Origin: an uncultured Alistipes sp.
GTDB lineage: Bacteria > Bacteroidota > Bacteroidia > Bacteroidales > Rikenellaceae
Direction: 5' to 3'
DNA length: 59,506 nt
Assembly (NCBI GenBank): GCA_944320985.1
Contig: CALUJN010000057.1
Span: 1 to 59,506, forward strand
The notes below the pieces were generated by a model. That model saw only the letters and a list, made by a program, of their open reading frames with translations, was not told where the DNA came from and ran no database searches. Of this stretch, positions 16,140 through 26,341 are shown in pieces (the first letter of the stretch is position 1; each line of letters begins with the position of its first letter). The position numbers and the translations under genes are program-made.

Positions 16140-18311
16140 ATGAAGAACAGAGTGACACGGAGCGTACGACAGGCAGCGGCGATGCTGTTCGGGGCGTCGC
16201 TTCTTTTTACGACCGGCAGGGTCATGGCCCAGGCCTCCGGAGAGGAATATGGCGAAATCGCCCGACTGAAGGGGATGAACGAAACGGTGCGCGGCATCCG
16301 TTCGATGAACGACGGGGAGCACTACACGGTCCTTGAAGACAACGACATCCGCCGCTATGCCTATGCATCGGAAGGTCCGGGAGAGAGCCTGCTCCCGACA
16401 CCGACGCCCAACCTCGCGATTACGGACTACACGCTCTCGCCCGATGAAGGATCGATACTCATCGCCTCGGGGCGTCAGCCCATCTACCGCCACTCCTATA
16501 CCACGAGCTATACGCTCATCCACAACGGACGGGTCATCCCCGTGCTGCGCGACGCCGAAGCACCGCGCGACGCCTCCTTCTCGCCCGACGGCAAAAGAAT
16601 CGTCTACTCCGACCGCAACGACCTCTACCTCTACGACATCACCACCCGACAGACGCAACGGCTCACCGACGACGGCCGCTGGAACGAGGTGATCAACGGC
16701 ACCACGGACTGGGTCTACGAGGAGGAGTTCGGCACGACGAAGGCCTATGCCTTCTCGCCCGACGGGAAGCAGTTGGCCTACCTCCGTTTCGACGAGAGCC
16801 AGGTGCCTCTGATGGAGATGATGCGCTTCGACGGCAAGCTCTACAACCAGGCCTATTCGTTCAAGTACCCCAAGGCCGGAGAGGCCAACTCGGTGGTCGA
16901 GCTCTGGATTGCCGACCTCGAGACGGGAACGAAAAAACGCATCGACACGGGCCCCGAAACCGATCAGTACATTCCCCGCATCGGATGGACTCCCGACGCA
17001 CGTCCGTGGTATTTCCGTCTGAACCGCCGACAGAACACCTTCGAGATGGTTGTCTGCGAACCCCACGGCGCCCAGCGCACCGTCTACGAAGAGCGGACGC
17101 AGCAATACGTCGAGCGTGTCGACGACAAGACCGTAACCTTCGTCGACAAGGATCGGTTCCTGGTCCGGCAGGAGAGCCACACGGGATACATGCACCTCTA
17201 CCTCTACAGTCTCCGACGGGGCCTGCTCGAACAGGTGACACGCGGGGACTGGGAAGTGACCGATGTCGTCGGCACGGACGGAAAACGCGTCTGGTACCTC
17301 TCGACCGAGACCTCACCCCTGCGGCGCAACCTCTACAGTGTACGTCTCGATGGCGAAGACAAGCAACGGCTTACATCGGGCGAAGGATACTACGCCGTCT
17401 CCCCGAGCCGGGGTATGAAATACTTCATCACGACCTTTTCGAACGTCTCGACCCCCAATCTCACCGAGGTATGCGACGCGGCCGGACAAACGATCCGTAC
17501 GTTGGCCGACAGCCGCGCCCTGCGCGAAGAGCTCGCCGCTACACAACGCCCCACGAAGGAGTTCTTCACCTTTACGACCGAACGCGGCGACACGCTCAAC
17601 GCCTACCGCGTGCTGCCCCGCGGCTTCGATCCCGCGAAGCGTTACCCCGTGCTGCTGACGCAGTATTCGGGACCGGGTTCGCAGCAGGTCGTCGACCGCT
17701 GGACGATGGACTGGGAGGATGCCCTCGCCGAAAAGGGATACGTCGTGGTGTGCGCCGACGGCCGCGGAACGGGCTGTCGGGGCGAAAAGTTCAAAAAACA
17801 GACCTACGGGCGCCTCGGAGCCCTCGAGGTCGAGGACCAGCTCTCGCTGGCCCGCTACATGGCCTCACAGCCGTGGATCGACCCGGCGCGTATCGGCATC
17901 TACGGCTGGTCCTACGGCGGATTCATGGCGCTGAGCTGCGCCCTGAAAGGGCACGGACTCTTCCGCATGGCGATCGCCGTGGCTCCCGTCACCTCGTGGC
18001 GCTACTACGACACGATCTACACCGAGATCTACAACAACCTCCCGCAGTTCAATGCCGAAGGGTATGACAAATATTCACCGATCCACTTCGCCCGGATGCT
18101 GGACGACACGAAGACCCGGCTGCTGATCATCCACGGCACGGCCGACGACAACGTCCACTTCCAGAATACCGTGGAGATGACCCGTGCGCTGAACCGGGCC
18201 GGCAAACAGTACGACATGATGGTCTATCCCGACCAAAACCACTCGATGCTGCCCGACGCCTCGGGACACGTCCGGCAAAAGATGATCGATTATACCCTGG
18301 AGCATCTATGA
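16140..18311 (+). CDS. Dipeptidyl peptidase IV (S9B)
   Basis: Exported serine exopeptidase, 723 aa, releasing X-Pro/X-Ala dipeptides from peptide N-termini. After a signal peptide (about 1-30) comes an eight-blade propeller (about 40-480) carrying the DPP-IV substrate-anchoring Glu pair in DWVYEEEF (Glu194/195), then the alpha/beta hydrolase domain with the triad Ser591 (GWSYGG), Asp669 (HGTADDNVH) and His701 (DQNHS). Length and motifs match the Porphyromonas/Bacteroides enzymes. The stop overlaps the ogt start in ATGA, so expression is coupled to a DNA-repair gene, a linkage without obvious meaning. Confidence 0.93.
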   Translation: MKNRVTRSVRQAAAMLFGASLLFTTGRVMAQASGEEYGEIARLKGMNETVRGIRSMNDGEHYTVLEDNDIRRYAYASEGPGESLLPTPTPNLAITDYTLSPDEGSILIASGRQPIYRHSYTTSYTLIHNGRVIPVLRDAEAPRDASFSPDGKRIVYSDRNDLYLYDITTRQTQRLTDDGRWNEVINGTTDWVYEEEFGTTKAYAFSPDGKQLAYLRFDESQVPLMEMMRFDGKLYNQAYSFKYPKAGEANSVVELWIADLETGTKKRIDTGPETDQYIPRIGWTPDARPWYFRLNRRQNTFEMVVCEPHGAQRTVYEERTQQYVERVDDKTVTFVDKDRFLVRQESHTGYMHLYLYSLRRGLLEQVTRGDWEVTDVVGTDGKRVWYLSTETSPLRRNLYSVRLDGEDKQRLTSGEGYYAVSPSRGMKYFITTFSNVSTPNLTEVCDAAGQTIRTLADSRALREELAATQRPTKEFFTFTTERGDTLNAYRVLPRGFDPAKRYPVLLTQYSGPGSQQVVDRWTMDWEDALAEKGYVVVCADGRGTGCRGEKFKKQTYGRLGALEVEDQLSLARYMASQPWIDPARIGIYGWSYGGFMALSCALKGHGLFRMAIAVAPVTSWRYYDTIYTEIYNNLPQFNAEGYDKYSPIHFARMLDDTKTRLLIIHGTADDNVHFQNTVEMTRALNRAGKQYDMMVYPDQNHSMLPDASGHVRQKMIDYTLEHL

Positions 18312-18790
18312 CAAACTCGCTGAGACTCTCCACGCCCGTCGGGATCATGACCCTCACGGCCACAGAGACCGCCATCGTCCGACTCTGCTTCGGAGACGAA
18401 ATTCCGGCCGATTCGGAGGCGCTCTCCGAAGAGGAGGCCACTCCGTTGCTGCGGCGTGCGGCCCAAGAGCTCAGAGAATATTTCGCAGGAGATCGCCGGG
18501 GCTTTTCGGTACCGCTCGCTCCCCGGGGCTCGGAGTTTCAGAAGAAGGTCTGGGAGGCCCTGCGCACCATTCCCTACGGCGAAACCCGCACCTACAAACA
18601 GATTGCAGAACAAATCGGGCACAACCTCGCCTTCCGGGCCGTCGGCATGGCAAACAACCGCAATCCGATCGGTATCCTGATCCCCTGCCACCGGGTCATC
18701 GGCTACGACGGCAAGATGACGGGATATGCCGCAGGTATCGATATCAAGGAGCAACTGCTGGCTCTCGAGCAGCGCTATTCCCGCACGTAG
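18308..18790 (+). CDS. ogt: Methylated-DNA-[protein]-cysteine S-methyltransferase
   Basis: 160 aa suicide repair protein that moves methyl groups from O6-methylguanine (and O4-methylthymine) to its own Cys127 in PCHRV. The helix-turn-helix TYKQIAEQIGHNLAFRAVGMANNRNP (with the Arg finger) precedes it and GYAAGIDIKEQLLALE follows, all as in Ogt/Ada-C. It begins inside the end of the DPP-IV gene. Confidence 0.93.
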   Translation: MTNSLRLSTPVGIMTLTATETAIVRLCFGDEIPADSEALSEEEATPLLRRAAQELREYFAGDRRGFSVPLAPRGSEFQKKVWEALRTIPYGETRTYKQIAEQIGHNLAFRAVGMANNRNPIGILIPCHRVIGYDGKMTGYAAGIDIKEQLLALEQRYSRT

Positions 18791-19080
18791 GCAAAAGCCG
18801 GTTCAAAAGCGAATCCGACGGCCGACTCTGCCGCCACCCCGGTCGAAGGTTCCTTTTCGTAAATGGTTTCCATACGGGCCGCACAATGGCTCCGGTCGTT
18901 AAATTGACGGGAAGCACCCTTCCTTACGGGAGGGTGCTTCCATGGATTTTGTGCAGCCCGAGAGGTGATTTCTCCACCAGACCGGGACTCACTCTCCGCC
19001 GAGGGAGATAAGGGCTGATGGCAAGCCGTTTCACAAGACAAAAAGCGACCGACACCTACACGCTCCACCCATCCGACAAA
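18791..19080. other. Non-coding stretch with internal inverted repeat, possible dispersed element
   Basis: No convincing gene. It holds GAAGCACCCT (18910-18920 region) paired with AGGGTGCTTC over a 10-bp stem, and a short minus-strand open frame of 97 codons overlapping the end of ogt, with no promoter and no domain. The sequence has the look of an intergenic element found elsewhere in such genomes, but this cannot be tested from one copy. Confidence 0.3.
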
Positions 19081-19081
19081 A

Positions 19082-19115
19082 AAACGGGAGGTGCGGAAAT
19101 CCGCACCTCCCGTTT
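19082..19115. terminator. Bidirectional terminator between ogt and the nuo operon
   Basis: A perfect 16-bp stem (19082-19097 with 19100-19115) has an AA loop and begins/ends with A/T runs. Confidence 0.85.
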
Positions 19116-19133
19116 ATAAACCGCATCCGGGAA

Positions 19134-20561
19134 TCAAAGGCCGAAGGAGAAGGCGTTGATTCCATCGTAAACGGCACTCACGAGCCCCAGCAGGAGCACG
19201 CCGGCCATACACAGCGCCAGACTCAGCCGCGTATAGGAATCCGTGCGGAACGTGGCAATCGGCGTATCCGACGGCGTGATGAACATCGCCTTGACGATCA
19301 ACAGGTAATAGTAAAGCGAAATCACCGTATTGAGCAGCGCGATGAAGACCAGCAAGTAGAAGCCCGACTGGAAGGCTGCCGTGAAGACGAAGAACTTCGA
19401 GAAGAATCCCGCAAAGGGCGGAATTCCGGCCAGCGAGAAGAGTGCCAGCATCATCATGACGGCCAGTTTCGGGTTGGTCCGGTAGAATCCGTTGTAATCT
19501 TCGAGCGAGACCCGTCCTCCGGTATGCTGCTCGACGGTCGACAGTACGCCGAAGACCGCCAAGTTCGCAGCCATGTAGACCAGCACGTAGAAGACCAAGG
19601 ACGTCATGCCCAACGCGCTGCCTCCGATGACGGCCAGCATGATATAACCGGCCTGCGAGATCGATGAGAAGGCCATGAAGCGCTTCAGATCCTGCTGCCG
19701 AAGGGCGAAGAGGTTCGCCACGGTGATACTCAGAACCGTAACGACCCACAACAGCGTCTGCCACTGCTCGACCATCGGCGAGAAGACCTTGACAAGCGTC
19801 GTGAAGAGGGCAAAGGCCGCCGCAGCCTTCGAAACCACCGAAAGATAGGAGGTGACGGTCGTCGGAGCGCCCTGATAGGCATCGGCCGTCCAAAGGTGGA
19901 ACGGAACGAGCGAGATCTTGAAGCCCAGCCCCGAGAAGAAGAAGACCATGGAGAGGATCTCCAGCGGCGATCCGCTCAGACGCGCCGGCATGTCGTCGAA
20001 ATAGAGCGTACCGGTCGTACCGTACAGGAACGAGACGCCGAAGAGCATCAACCCGCTCGAGAACAGTGCACAGAGGATGTATTTCGCTCCCGCCTCGGCC
20101 GAATGGTGCTTGTACTTGTCGAAGGCTACCAGGCAGGCCATCGGCACCGAAGCCAGCTCCAGTCCGATGAAGAACATCAGGAAGTGTCCCGCATCAATCA
20201 TGAAATACATGCCCAGCAGCGTCGAGAGGGTCAGGATGTAGAATTCCCCCTGTTTGTGGTGCGTATCCTCGCGCTGCAGCCACTGATCGGCCTGCAGACA
20301 GACGATCAAGGCTCCAATCGTCAGGATGCTCTTCACCACGCCGGACATCGCCGTCGTACGGAACATCCCGCCGAAGAGTTCGCCCTCGGCTCCCGGAAGG
20401 AGATTGACGAGCACCTGCACGACGAGCAGCCCGCAGGTTACGGCCGAGAACCAGTGATGACCGCGCCGACCTGCGATCAGATCGTAGAGAAACACGAGGA
20501 CAAGGAGGGCTGTGAGGGTCAGTTCGGCCCGCATCAGCGGAAATATCGTTGTGTAATCCAT
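19134..20561 (-). CDS. nuoN: NADH-quinone oxidoreductase subunit N
   Basis: 475 aa, about 14 membrane helices; one of the three antiporter-like proton-pumping subunits. The conserved pump core is visible ([20 protein letters not shown] region, with the Lys on the broken helix, and [14 protein letters not shown]). It is the last gene of the operon, 7 bp after nuoM, and runs to the bidirectional terminator at 19082-19115. Confidence 0.95.
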   Translation of the reverse strand: MDYTTIFPLMRAELTLTALLVLVFLYDLIAGRRGHHWFSAVTCGLLVVQVLVNLLPGAEGELFGGMFRTTAMSGVVKSILTIGALIVCLQADQWLQREDTHHKQGEFYILTLSTLLGMYFMIDAGHFLMFFIGLELASVPMACLVAFDKYKHHSAEAGAKYILCALFSSGLMLFGVSFLYGTTGTLYFDDMPARLSGSPLEILSMVFFFSGLGFKISLVPFHLWTADAYQGAPTTVTSYLSVVSKAAAAFALFTTLVKVFSPMVEQWQTLLWVVTVLSITVANLFALRQQDLKRFMAFSSISQAGYIMLAVIGGSALGMTSLVFYVLVYMAANLAVFGVLSTVEQHTGGRVSLEDYNGFYRTNPKLAVMMMLALFSLAGIPPFAGFFSKFFVFTAAFQSGFYLLVFIALLNTVISLYYYLLIVKAMFITPSDTPIATFRTDSYTRLSLALCMAGVLLLGLVSAVYDGINAFSFGL

Positions 20562-20568
20562 AGTCGCT

Positions 20569-22053
20569 TTAACTCAAGATGTGTGCAATGAGTTCCGAAA
20601 CGCTGCCGCGGATCATGTCGCTCACCCACAGCGGAGCGAGTCCCATCCCGGCGATGGCGACGACGAGACAGATAACCGCAAAGCGTTCGTCCCACGTGGC
20701 ATCGGAGAGTTTCAGATGTTCGGGATTTTCGCACGTGCCATAGAGGATCTTCCCGACCACGCGCAGGATGTAGACCGCCGTGATGACGATCGACGTGCAG
20801 GCGATGATCGTCACCACGCGGTGGAACGTATCGTCGTTCATGAAGGCGCCGTTGAAGATCGTCATCTCGGCCACGAAACCGCTCAGACCCGGCAACCCGA
20901 GGTTCGCAAGGCCCGCAATCACGTAACCTACGGCCAGGAAGGGCATCACCTTCATCAGACCGCTCAGCTGGCGGACGTCCCGCGTATGCGTACGGCCGTA
21001 GATCATGCCGATCAAGGCGAAGAAGAGCGCCGTCATCAGTCCGTGGCTCAGCATCTGCAGGATGGCACCCGTCGAGGCCGTGGTGTTCATCATCAGAATG
21101 GCGAAGAGCACCAGACCGCAGTGCGACACGGACGAATAGGCATTGATGTACTTCAGGTCGGTCTGCACGCAGGCCGAGAAGGCGCCGTAGACCACCGAGA
21201 TGGTCGTCAGGATGATGAAGATCCAGCTCAGTTCGTGGGCCGCATCGGGCAGCAGGTACATCGCCACACGGAAGCAGCCGTAGCCGCCGAGCTTCATCAG
21301 CACCCCGGCGTGCAGCATCGAGACGGCCGTCGGAGCCGAGGCATGACCGTCAGGGCTCCACGTATGGAAGGGGAACAGAGCCCCCAGGACGCCGAATCCC
21401 ACGAAAACGAGCGGGAACCAGATCCGTTGCAGCTGGACGGGAATGTTGTGCAGCGCGGCGATCTCCTGCACGTTCATCGTCGTGGCACCGGAGCCGAAGT
21501 AGATGCCCAGGATGCCGATCAGCAGCAGCGCCGAACCGCCCATGAGCATCAGCGTCAGCTTCATGGCCGAATACTCCTTGCGGCCGCTGCCCCAGACGCC
21601 GATCAAGAGGTACATCGGAATCAGCGCCACCTCGTAGAACATGAACATCGTGAAGAGGTCGACCGAGATGAAGAATCCGAAGACGCCGACGCTCAGCAGA
21701 CAGAACCACAGGAAATAGGCCTTTACGTCCTTCTGCATCTGCCACGAGGCGAAGGTGCCCGTAAAGACGATGATGGCCGACAACAGCAGCATGGCCACCG
21801 AGATGCCGTCGACACCCACGGCGTAGTGGATATGGAGCGGGGCGTACCACATGACGCTGTCGGTCAGCAGCATCTGAGCCGTTTCACCCGCCTCGCGCAA
21901 TCCGAGGTAGTGGAAGACGAGCCAGATGGCCAACGCCAGCAGCACCGACGATCCCGCCACCATCACGGCATGGATCTGCCGCCGCGACTTCGAGAGCCAC
22001 AACCCCAGCATCATCAAGAGGGGCACGGCAGGAAACAGGGATAAGATATTCAT
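20569..22053 (-). CDS. nuoM: NADH-quinone oxidoreductase subunit M
   Basis: 494 aa antiporter-like membrane subunit. The [13 protein letters not shown]-type conserved Glu segment appears here as [17 protein letters not shown], followed by [19 protein letters not shown] and [15 protein letters not shown], the canonical NuoM proton-channel motifs. Spacing to nuoL and nuoN is 7-12 bp. Confidence 0.95.
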   Translation of the reverse strand: MNILSLFPAVPLLMMLGLWLSKSRRQIHAVMVAGSSVLLALAIWLVFHYLGLREAGETAQMLLTDSVMWYAPLHIHYAVGVDGISVAMLLLSAIIVFTGTFASWQMQKDVKAYFLWFCLLSVGVFGFFISVDLFTMFMFYEVALIPMYLLIGVWGSGRKEYSAMKLTLMLMGGSALLLIGILGIYFGSGATTMNVQEIAALHNIPVQLQRIWFPLVFVGFGVLGALFPFHTWSPDGHASAPTAVSMLHAGVLMKLGGYGCFRVAMYLLPDAAHELSWIFIILTTISVVYGAFSACVQTDLKYINAYSSVSHCGLVLFAILMMNTTASTGAILQMLSHGLMTALFFALIGMIYGRTHTRDVRQLSGLMKVMPFLAVGYVIAGLANLGLPGLSGFVAEMTIFNGAFMNDDTFHRVVTIIACTSIVITAVYILRVVGKILYGTCENPEHLKLSDATWDERFAVICLVVAIAGMGLAPLWVSDMIRGSVSELIAHILS

Positions 22054-22065
22054 AATGCGTTCCGA

Positions 22066-23958
22066 TTAGCAGATGATAAGAATGAGGATCGTCAGTCCCA
22101 GCGCACCGCCCAGGAACCAGATGCAGTAACGCTGCACACTGCCGCTCTGCATCTCGCGGATGAGGTACGCGGCACCGTTCGTGGCCGAGGCCAGCAGATT
22201 GAGGAAACCGTCGACCACGTGACGGTCGAACCAGGCGATCGGGGTCGAGATGCAGGCGAAGATCACCCGGTGGGTGATGAACTGGTACACCTCATCGATA
22301 TAGAAGCGGTGATAGGCCGCACGGTGCAGACCGCTGAAACGCTCGGCCAGCCGGTCGGCCACAGGCTGCTTCTCCCGCGCATACATCCACGTAGCCAACG
22401 CGATGGCCGCAACAGCCACGCAGAGGCTCAGCGTCGCCACACTGCCGTCGATGTGAATCGTGTAGGCCAGCCCGTCCGACGAGACGAACTGCCCGAAGGG
22501 GATGAAGCCCGCCACGCAGGTCACGGCAGCCAGAATCAGCAGCGGCACGGTCATCGTGAAGGGGGCCTCGTGAGGCGTATGCTCGGCGTGGAGCTCGCGG
22601 TTCTCGCGGCCCCAGAAGCTGCCGTAGTAGAGGCGCAACATGTAGAAGGCCCTCAGACCCGCGATGGCCGTCATCACCCACCCCATCACGGGGCTGAACG
22701 AGAAGCAGGCCGCGAGGATCTCATCCTTCGAGAAGAAGCCGCTGAAGGGCCAGATCCCGGCGATGGCCAGGCAGGCGATGAGGAAGGTGATGTGCGTCAA
22801 GGGCATGTACTTGCGCAGGCCGCCCATCGTCGACATCTCGTTCGAATGCACGGCATGGATGATCGCGCCGGCTCCCAGGAACAACAGCGCCTTGAACATC
22901 GCGTGGGTGAAGAGGTGGAACATCGAGGCCATGTAGCCCAGACCGCCCGTGTGAGGGTCGTTCGACGTGCAGACGCCCAGCGCCACGATCATGAAGCCGA
23001 TCTGCGAGATGGTACTGAAGGCCAGCACGCGCTTGATGTCGCTCTGCACGCAGGCCACCACGGCGGCATACAGGGCCGTGAAGGCACCGATGTAGGCCGT
23101 CCAGTGCAGCACCTCCGGGGCATAGCCGATGAACAGGGGGAACATCCGTGCCACGAGGTAGACCCCCGCCACGACCATCGTCGCGGCATGGATCAGCGCC
23201 GAAACGGGCGTCGGGCCCTCCATGGCGTCGGGCAGCCAGATGTGCAGCGGGAACATGGCGCTCTTGCCCGCACCGCCGATGAACATCAGTCCCAATGCCA
23301 GCGGGATCATCACCCCGGCGGCAGCCAGCGTCGCGGCCGCGGGCGTGAAGGTGAAGGTCCCGGCGTAGTAACCGTAGACAAGGATACCGATCAGGAAGCC
23401 CAGGTCGGCGAAACGCGTTACGATGAAGGCCTTCTTCGAGGCGGCGATCGCCTCGGGCTTCGTGTAGTAGAAGCCGATCAGCAGGTAGGAGCTCACGCCC
23501 ACCAGCTCCCAGAAGAGGTACATCTGGAAGATGTTCGTCGCCACGACCAGCCCCATCATGCTCATCGTGAACAACGACAGGAAGGCGTAGTAACGCTGGA
23601 AGCCCCGTTCGCCCTTCATGTAGCCGAACGAATAGATGTGGACCATGAGCGAAACGGTGGAGATCACCACAAGCATCATCACCGAGATCGGATCGAGCAG
23701 AATCCCCAGGTCGATATGCAGATCACCCGAAATGGGCAGCCAGACCGTGTTCCAGGGGATGAGCGTCGGGAAGACACCCGCGGCATCACGCCCGGCGGAG
23801 AAGTATTCCCAGGCCGTCGTGTAGCTCAGCACGGCCACCACGGCCAGAACGGCCGTACCGATGGCCCCCGCCACCACGGGCCGGAGTTTCATGCCCGCGA
23901 GCCCCAGAAAAAGGAAGCTCACAAAGGGCAGCAACAAAATCAGAATCGTATATTCCAT
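22066..23958 (-). CDS. nuoL: NADH-quinone oxidoreductase subunit L
   Basis: 630 aa, the largest antiporter-like subunit, with the lateral helix expected at the C-terminal end (about 540-630). Motifs include FWELVGVSSYLLIGFYY, FPLHIWLPDAMEGPTPVSALIHAATMV and KRVLAFSTISQIGFM. It lies between nuoK and nuoM in the usual order. Confidence 0.95.
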   Translation of the reverse strand: MEYTILILLLPFVSFLFLGLAGMKLRPVVAGAIGTAVLAVVAVLSYTTAWEYFSAGRDAAGVFPTLIPWNTVWLPISGDLHIDLGILLDPISVMMLVVISTVSLMVHIYSFGYMKGERGFQRYYAFLSLFTMSMMGLVVATNIFQMYLFWELVGVSSYLLIGFYYTKPEAIAASKKAFIVTRFADLGFLIGILVYGYYAGTFTFTPAAATLAAAGVMIPLALGLMFIGGAGKSAMFPLHIWLPDAMEGPTPVSALIHAATMVVAGVYLVARMFPLFIGYAPEVLHWTAYIGAFTALYAAVVACVQSDIKRVLAFSTISQIGFMIVALGVCTSNDPHTGGLGYMASMFHLFTHAMFKALLFLGAGAIIHAVHSNEMSTMGGLRKYMPLTHITFLIACLAIAGIWPFSGFFSKDEILAACFSFSPVMGWVMTAIAGLRAFYMLRLYYGSFWGRENRELHAEHTPHEAPFTMTVPLLILAAVTCVAGFIPFGQFVSSDGLAYTIHIDGSVATLSLCVAVAAIALATWMYAREKQPVADRLAERFSGLHRAAYHRFYIDEVYQFITHRVIFACISTPIAWFDRHVVDGFLNLLASATNGAAYLIREMQSGSVQRYCIWFLGGALGLTILILIIC

Positions 23959-23977
23959 AAGCGTTCGTGCACGGGGT

Positions 23978-24286
23978 TTACCACTTCATCTCCCGCAGGT
24001 TCTTGACCTCGATGTTGCGGATGTTGCGGTAGATGTTGATGATGATGGCGATGGCCACGGCGGTCTCCGCGGCACTCACGCCGATGGCAAAGAGCGTGAA
24101 GAAGAAACCCTCCAGCTGCTCCGGAAAGAGAAAACGGTTGAAGACCACGAAATTGATGTCCACCGAATTGAGAATCAACTCCACGGAGATGAGCATCGCC
24201 AGCAGGTTGCGGCGCGTGACGAATCCGTAGATGCCCACGAACATCAGAATCGTGGAGACAATGAGGTAGTATTCCATTTTGATCAT
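23978..24286 (-). CDS. nuoK: NADH-quinone oxidoreductase subunit K
   Basis: 102 aa, three membrane helices with the two buried Glu residues typical of NuoK (SVELILNSV and AAETAVAIA). An alternative ATG lies three codons in (MEYY), and both fit the family. It starts 12 bp after nuoJ. Confidence 0.94.
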   Translation of the reverse strand: MIKMEYYLIVSTILMFVGIYGFVTRRNLLAMLISVELILNSVDINFVVFNRFLFPEQLEGFFFTLFAIGVSAAETAVAIAIIINIYRNIRNIEVKNLREMKW

Positions 24287-24298
24287 AGCCGTACTTTT

Positions 24299-24808
24299 TT
24301 AACGTTTGCGCGCGATCAGAATGCCGCCGACGATGCAGGCCAGCAGCAGGACGCTGATGACCTCGAAGGGCAGCACGTAACCGTATTTGTCGGCACTCAT
24401 CAACGCATGGCCGATGGCCCGCACGTTGAGCTCGCCGTGTTCGAAGTGCTGCGGCAGGAAGTCGTGGCGCAGCATCACCCAGAGACAGATACCCAGGCTC
24501 AACAACGTGCCGACCAGACCCGCGATGAACTTGTAACTCTTCAGTTTGGGAGCCTTGTCACCCTCGCTCGAGGTCAGCAGAATCGAGAAGACGTAGAGCA
24601 CCGTGATGCCGCCGGCGTAAATGAGCAGCTGCACGGCCCCCAGAAACGAATAGTTGAGCTGGAAGTAGATGCCTGCCGTGCCGAAGAGCACGAACAGCAG
24701 GTAGGTCGCAGCACGCAGAATACGCTTGGTCGTCGCGGCCAGGACGGCACTCACACAGATGAAGAGTGCCAGAATGATGAAAACGATCAGTTCGAGTGTT
24801 ATCTCCAT
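24299..24808 (-). CDS. nuoJ: NADH-quinone oxidoreductase subunit J
   Basis: 169 aa, five membrane segments, with the conserved QLLIYAGGITVLYVFSI helix (about 80-96) that carries the pi-bulge region in complex I. It starts 3 bp after nuoI. Confidence 0.94.
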   Translation of the reverse strand: MEITLELIVFIILALFICVSAVLAATTKRILRAATYLLFVLFGTAGIYFQLNYSFLGAVQLLIYAGGITVLYVFSILLTSSEGDKAPKLKSYKFIAGLVGTLLSLGICLWVMLRHDFLPQHFEHGELNVRAIGHALMSADKYGYVLPFEVISVLLLACIVGGILIARKR

Positions 24809-24811
24809 GGC

Positions 24812-25246
24812 TTAACGATTGAGTTGTTTGACGAGTTTCTCACGGGTGAAGACCGCATGTTCGAACTTCGTGGTGAAGCGGATGGCGCCCGTCGGGCAGC
24901 CGTTCACGCACAGGTGGCAGAACATGCACGACCCCAGGTCGTACTCATAACGCACCAGGCGTTTCTTCGCCTTGCCCGTCGCGGGATCCGTGACCATCTC
25001 GGTCACGAGGCGGATCGTGCCGTTCGGGCAGTTCGTCTGGCACAACCCGCAGGCGATACACTTGTTGTGCCCTTCGGCATCGTGCGGCATGGTCAGCTCC
25101 CCGCAATAGCGGTCATACATCTTCAGCGTCGCCCGGTTCTCGGGGTACTGTTCCGTGACCTTCGGCGTGAAGAACTCCTTGAACGTGACCTTCAGTCCCG
25201 TAAGAAGGGTTCCCGTGCCGTGGAAAAGACCTTTGACATAGCTCAT
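24812..25246 (-). CDS. nuoI: NADH-quinone oxidoreductase subunit I
   Basis: 144 aa peripheral-arm subunit with two [4Fe-4S] clusters (N6a/N6b), visible as CIACGLCQTNCP (about 62-73) and CMFCHLCVNGCP (about 105-116). The ATG at 25244-25246 (MSYVKG) is preferred; a start 30 bp upstream would overlap the nuoH end and adds no homology. In an enzyme without NuoEFG these clusters receive electrons directly from the outside donor or an unknown module. Confidence 0.94.
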   Translation of the reverse strand: MSYVKGLFHGTGTLLTGLKVTFKEFFTPKVTEQYPENRATLKMYDRYCGELTMPHDAEGHNKCIACGLCQTNCPNGTIRLVTEMVTDPATGKAKKRLVRYEYDLGSCMFCHLCVNGCPTGAIRFTTKFEHAVFTREKLVKQLNR

Positions 25247-25247
25247 A

Positions 25248-26324
25248 TCAGAAATGCAGTTTGAATACGACGACAATAACCATCAGCAGCAGGTTCACCA
25301 GCCCGATCGGCACGAGGTATTTCCACTCGAGAGTCAGGATCTGGTCGATGCGCAGCCGCGGGAAGGTCCACTTGATCCACATCAGCAGCCACACGACGAA
25401 AAAGGCCTTGGCGAAGAACCACACGAACCCCGGGATGTAGTCCATCACGGTGTTGAAGCCCTCCCAGCCGGGGATGTGCAGCGGCATCCACCCGCCGAGG
25501 AAGATCGTGGCAGCCACACCCGAGATGATGAACAGGTTGACGAACTCCGCCACGTAGAACAGGCCGAAATGCATGCCCGAATATTCGGTGTGGTAGCCCG
25601 CCGTAAGCTCCGATTCGGCCTCCGGAAGGTCGAACGGACCGCGGTTGACCTCGGCGTTGCCCGCAATCAGGTAGATCACAAAGGCGATCAGCGCCGGGAG
25701 GTGGCCCTTGAAGAGGAACCAGCCGTCGGCCTGCCGCTCGACGATCTCGGAGAACTGCATCGTATCGGTCAGCACGACGATCGTGAGGATCGACAGCCCG
25801 ATCGAGAGTTCGTAGGAGATCATCTGCGCGCCGCTGCGCATGGCGCCGATGAGCGAATACTTGTTGTTCGAGCTCCAGCCCGCCAGCAGGATGCCCACCA
25901 CGCCGATCGACGAGGCAGCCATCAGAAAGAAGACGCCGACGTTGAAGTCGAGGATCTCCAGACCCCGCGACACGGGCAGGCAGGCGAAGGCCAGCACCGA
26001 GGCCAGGATGACGATGTAGGGGGCCAGGTTGTAGAGGAAACGGTCCGAATGGCGGATGGCGATGATCTCCTTGGTCAACATCTTGATCACGTCGCAGAAG
26101 ACCTGCACCGTTCCCCACGGTCCTACACGCATCGGGCCCAGACGGCACTGGAAGGCCGCGCAGACCTTGCGCTCCATGAAGATCATCACGATGGCGATCA
26201 CGGCATACATCAGCAGCAGACAGACGCCGACGATCACGCATTCGAGAAAGATCGCCAGGCCCTCGGGCATCCACGACGTCAAGAGTCCGTGGACCCAGCT
26301 CGTAATTATGCTGAAATCAAACAT
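25248..26324 (-). CDS. nuoH: NADH-quinone oxidoreductase subunit H
   Basis: 358 aa, eight or nine membrane helices. It anchors the peripheral arm and forms the quinone chamber. It has ERKVCAAFQCRLGPMRVGPWGTVQ, the acidic loop EVNRGPFDLPEAESELTAGYHTEYSG (shown in part) and the C-terminal LRIDQILTLEWK. Its stop lies 1 bp before the nuoI start. Confidence 0.95.
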   Translation of the reverse strand: MFDFSIITSWVHGLLTSWMPEGLAIFLECVIVGVCLLLMYAVIAIVMIFMERKVCAAFQCRLGPMRVGPWGTVQVFCDVIKMLTKEIIAIRHSDRFLYNLAPYIVILASVLAFACLPVSRGLEILDFNVGVFFLMAASSIGVVGILLAGWSSNNKYSLIGAMRSGAQMISYELSIGLSILTIVVLTDTMQFSEIVERQADGWFLFKGHLPALIAFVIYLIAGNAEVNRGPFDLPEAESELTAGYHTEYSGMHFGLFYVAEFVNLFIISGVAATIFLGGWMPLHIPGWEGFNTVMDYIPGFVWFFAKAFFVVWLLMWIKWTFPRLRIDQILTLEWKYLVPIGLVNLLLMVIVVVFKLHF

Positions 26325-26341
26325 AGCTTCGGGTTTTGCGT

